Positions 4,369 through 5,175 of a stretch of DNA of 5,175 nt are shown piece by piece. The translations under genes were made by a program, and so were the position numbers. Location: NCBI GenBank assembly GCA_013695885.1, contig JACCZP010000252.1:1-5175 (forward strand), in the 5' to 3' direction. The notes under the pieces were generated by a model that did not search any database, was not told the DNA's origin, and saw only the letters and a list, made by a program, of their open reading frames with translations. This DNA comes from Thermoleophilaceae bacterium (GTDB taxonomy: Bacteria; Actinomycetota; Thermoleophilia; Solirubrobacterales; Thermoleophilaceae). Within the stretch, counting starts at the first letter, position 1. Every line of letters starts with the position of its first letter.

Positions 4369-5175
4369 ATGCCCTCACACGACGTCCTCGTAATCGGAGC
4401 CGGCCTCGCCGGGATGCGCGCCGCCCTGGCCGCCGCCGACCAGGGCGCCTCGGTCGGCATCATCTCGAAGGTGCATCCCGTGCGCTCGCACTCGAACGCG
4501 GCGCAGGGCGGGATCAACGCCGCCCTCGGAGCCGAGGACTCCTGGGAGTCCCACGCCTTCGACACCATCAAGGGCTCGGACTACCTCGGCGACCAGGACG
4601 CCATCGAGATCATGTGCCGGGAGGCCCCGCAGGCGATCCTCGACCTCGAGCACCTGGGCGTCACCTTCCACCGCAACGAGGAGGGCAAGCTCGGCACCCG
4701 CGCGTTCGGCGGCGCGTCGGCCGCGCGCACCTACTACGTGGCCGACATCACCGGTCAGGCCATCCTCCACGTGCTCTACGAGCAGCTCATGAAGTACGAC
4801 CAGGTAACCCGCTACGAGGAGTGGTTCACCACCGCTCTCGTGCGCGACGACTCGGGCCGGATCGCGGGAGCCGTCACGCGCAACATGCGCGACGGCGCGA
4901 TGGAGCTCTTCACCGCCAAGTCCGTGATCCTCGCCACCGGCGGCAACGGCCAGCTCTACAACCCCACCACCAATGCGCTCGTGTGCACCGGAGACGGGAT
5001 CGCCATGGCCTACCGCATCGGCTGCCCGCTCATGGACATGGAGATGGTCCAGTACCACCCGACCACCCTGGCCGGGCTGGGCCTGCTCATCACCGAGGGC
5101 GCCCGCGGCGAGGGCGCGCACCTCTACAACGCCGAGGGCGAGCGCTTCATGGAGAAGTACGCCCCCAACAAGATG
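4369..5175 (+). CDS. sdhA: Succinate dehydrogenase/fumarate reductase flavoprotein subunit, 3' end cut by the window
   Basis: This subunit carries covalent FAD and oxidises succinate to fumarate (or the reverse), passing electrons to the iron-sulfur subunit of complex II at the inner face of the membrane. The 269 residues present, roughly the first half of a protein usually near 570-600, run to the window edge without a stop. FAD binding is shown by GAGLAG at residues 10-15, the [17 protein letters not shown] segment with His41 as the covalent FAD attachment residue, and [15 protein letters not shown] with the TGDG turn at 189-210. The dicarboxylate site shows His230 (QYHPTT), Glu243 and Arg246 (TEGARGEGA). 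The proton-shuttle arginine (E. coli Arg286) would fall about five residues past the edge, so it cannot be checked. Fumarate versus succinate preference cannot be decided here. It follows vapC after 119 bp and no sdhC/sdhD precedes it, so sdhA appears to be the first gene of its operon. The start is ATG 4369; no Shine-Dalgarno is seen. Confidence 0.94.
   Translation, partial: MPSHDVLVIGAGLAGMRAALAAADQGASVGIISKVHPVRSHSNAAQGGINAALGAEDSWESHAFDTIKGSDYLGDQDAIEIMCREAPQAILDLEHLGVTFHRNEEGKLGTRAFGGASAARTYYVADITGQAILHVLYEQLMKYDQVTRYEEWFTTALVRDDSGRIAGAVTRNMRDGAMELFTAKSVILATGGNGQLYNPTTNALVCTGDGIAMAYRIGCPLMDMEMVQYHPTTLAGLGLLITEGARGEGAHLYNAEGERFMEKYAPNKM

Noticed and set aside
3590..4378. A 262-codon minus-strand open frame opposite vapBC.
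   Set aside because: It has no recognisable domain, composition is that of a GC-rich shadow, and vapB and vapC on the other strand are complete.
4375..5121. A 248-codon minus-strand open frame opposite sdhA.
   Set aside because: Repetitive His/Val/Gly/Asp/Glu composition, antisense to a flavoprotein with all expected motifs; treated as a shadow frame.
1..5175. CRISPR array, tRNA/rRNA genes, insertion-sequence ends.
   Set aside because: No regularly spaced repeats, no tRNA-like cloverleaf with conserved arms, and no transposase or flanking inverted repeats were seen.

Overview
The window is very GC-rich DNA with short intergenic gaps, GTG starts on three of its genes and no rRNA or tRNA gene. 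Gene content and protein style suggest a high-GC actinobacterial chromosome. The features behind this are an LDH-like malate dehydrogenase, a short isocitrate dehydrogenase, a CBS-containing site-2 protease and an AbrB/PIN toxin-antitoxin pair. A deep-branching class such as Thermoleophilia is my guess from family resemblance and is not shown by the sequence.

Layout, left to right. Positions 1-154 (+) hold the C-terminal end of a gene resembling the SRPBCC/polyketide-cyclase family. Converging on it is a minus-strand two-gene unit: isocitrate dehydrogenase (icd, 2261 down to 1161), then malate dehydrogenase (mdh, 1111 down to 182), separated by 49 bp. A 137-bp divergent region (2262-2398) separates icd from a plus-strand gene for an integral-membrane M50/site-2 protease with two C-terminal CBS domains (2399-3583). 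This region holds a perfect four-tract G-quadruplex motif and a perfect 7-1-7 palindrome. Next comes a compact type II toxin-antitoxin operon, vapB (3609-3854) overlapping vapC (3851-4249) by 4 nt, with an 18-bp palindrome lying over the vapB start. After a 119-bp GC-rich leader, the flavoprotein subunit of succinate dehydrogenase (sdhA) starts at 4369 and runs off the right edge.

Three of the genes (icd, mdh, sdhA) encode TCA-cycle enzymes, so this is a central-carbon cluster interrupted by a membrane protease and a toxin-antitoxin module. Icd makes 2-oxoglutarate and, judging by its cofactor residues, NADPH. SdhA carries the flavin that oxidises succinate. Mdh oxidises malate with NAD+. The protease and VapBC have no evident catalytic link to the cycle. 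VapBC is probably an accessory insertion, and the protease may be a local signalling or quality-control gene.

No clearly new multi-gene system is visible. The items most worth a second look are the small regulatory-looking structures: the G4 motif and dyad in the divergent promoter region, the vapB start/operator with a competing mini-ORF, two sets of mutually exclusive hairpins (at the icd stop codon and before sdhA), and the NADP-type residues in a short Icd.
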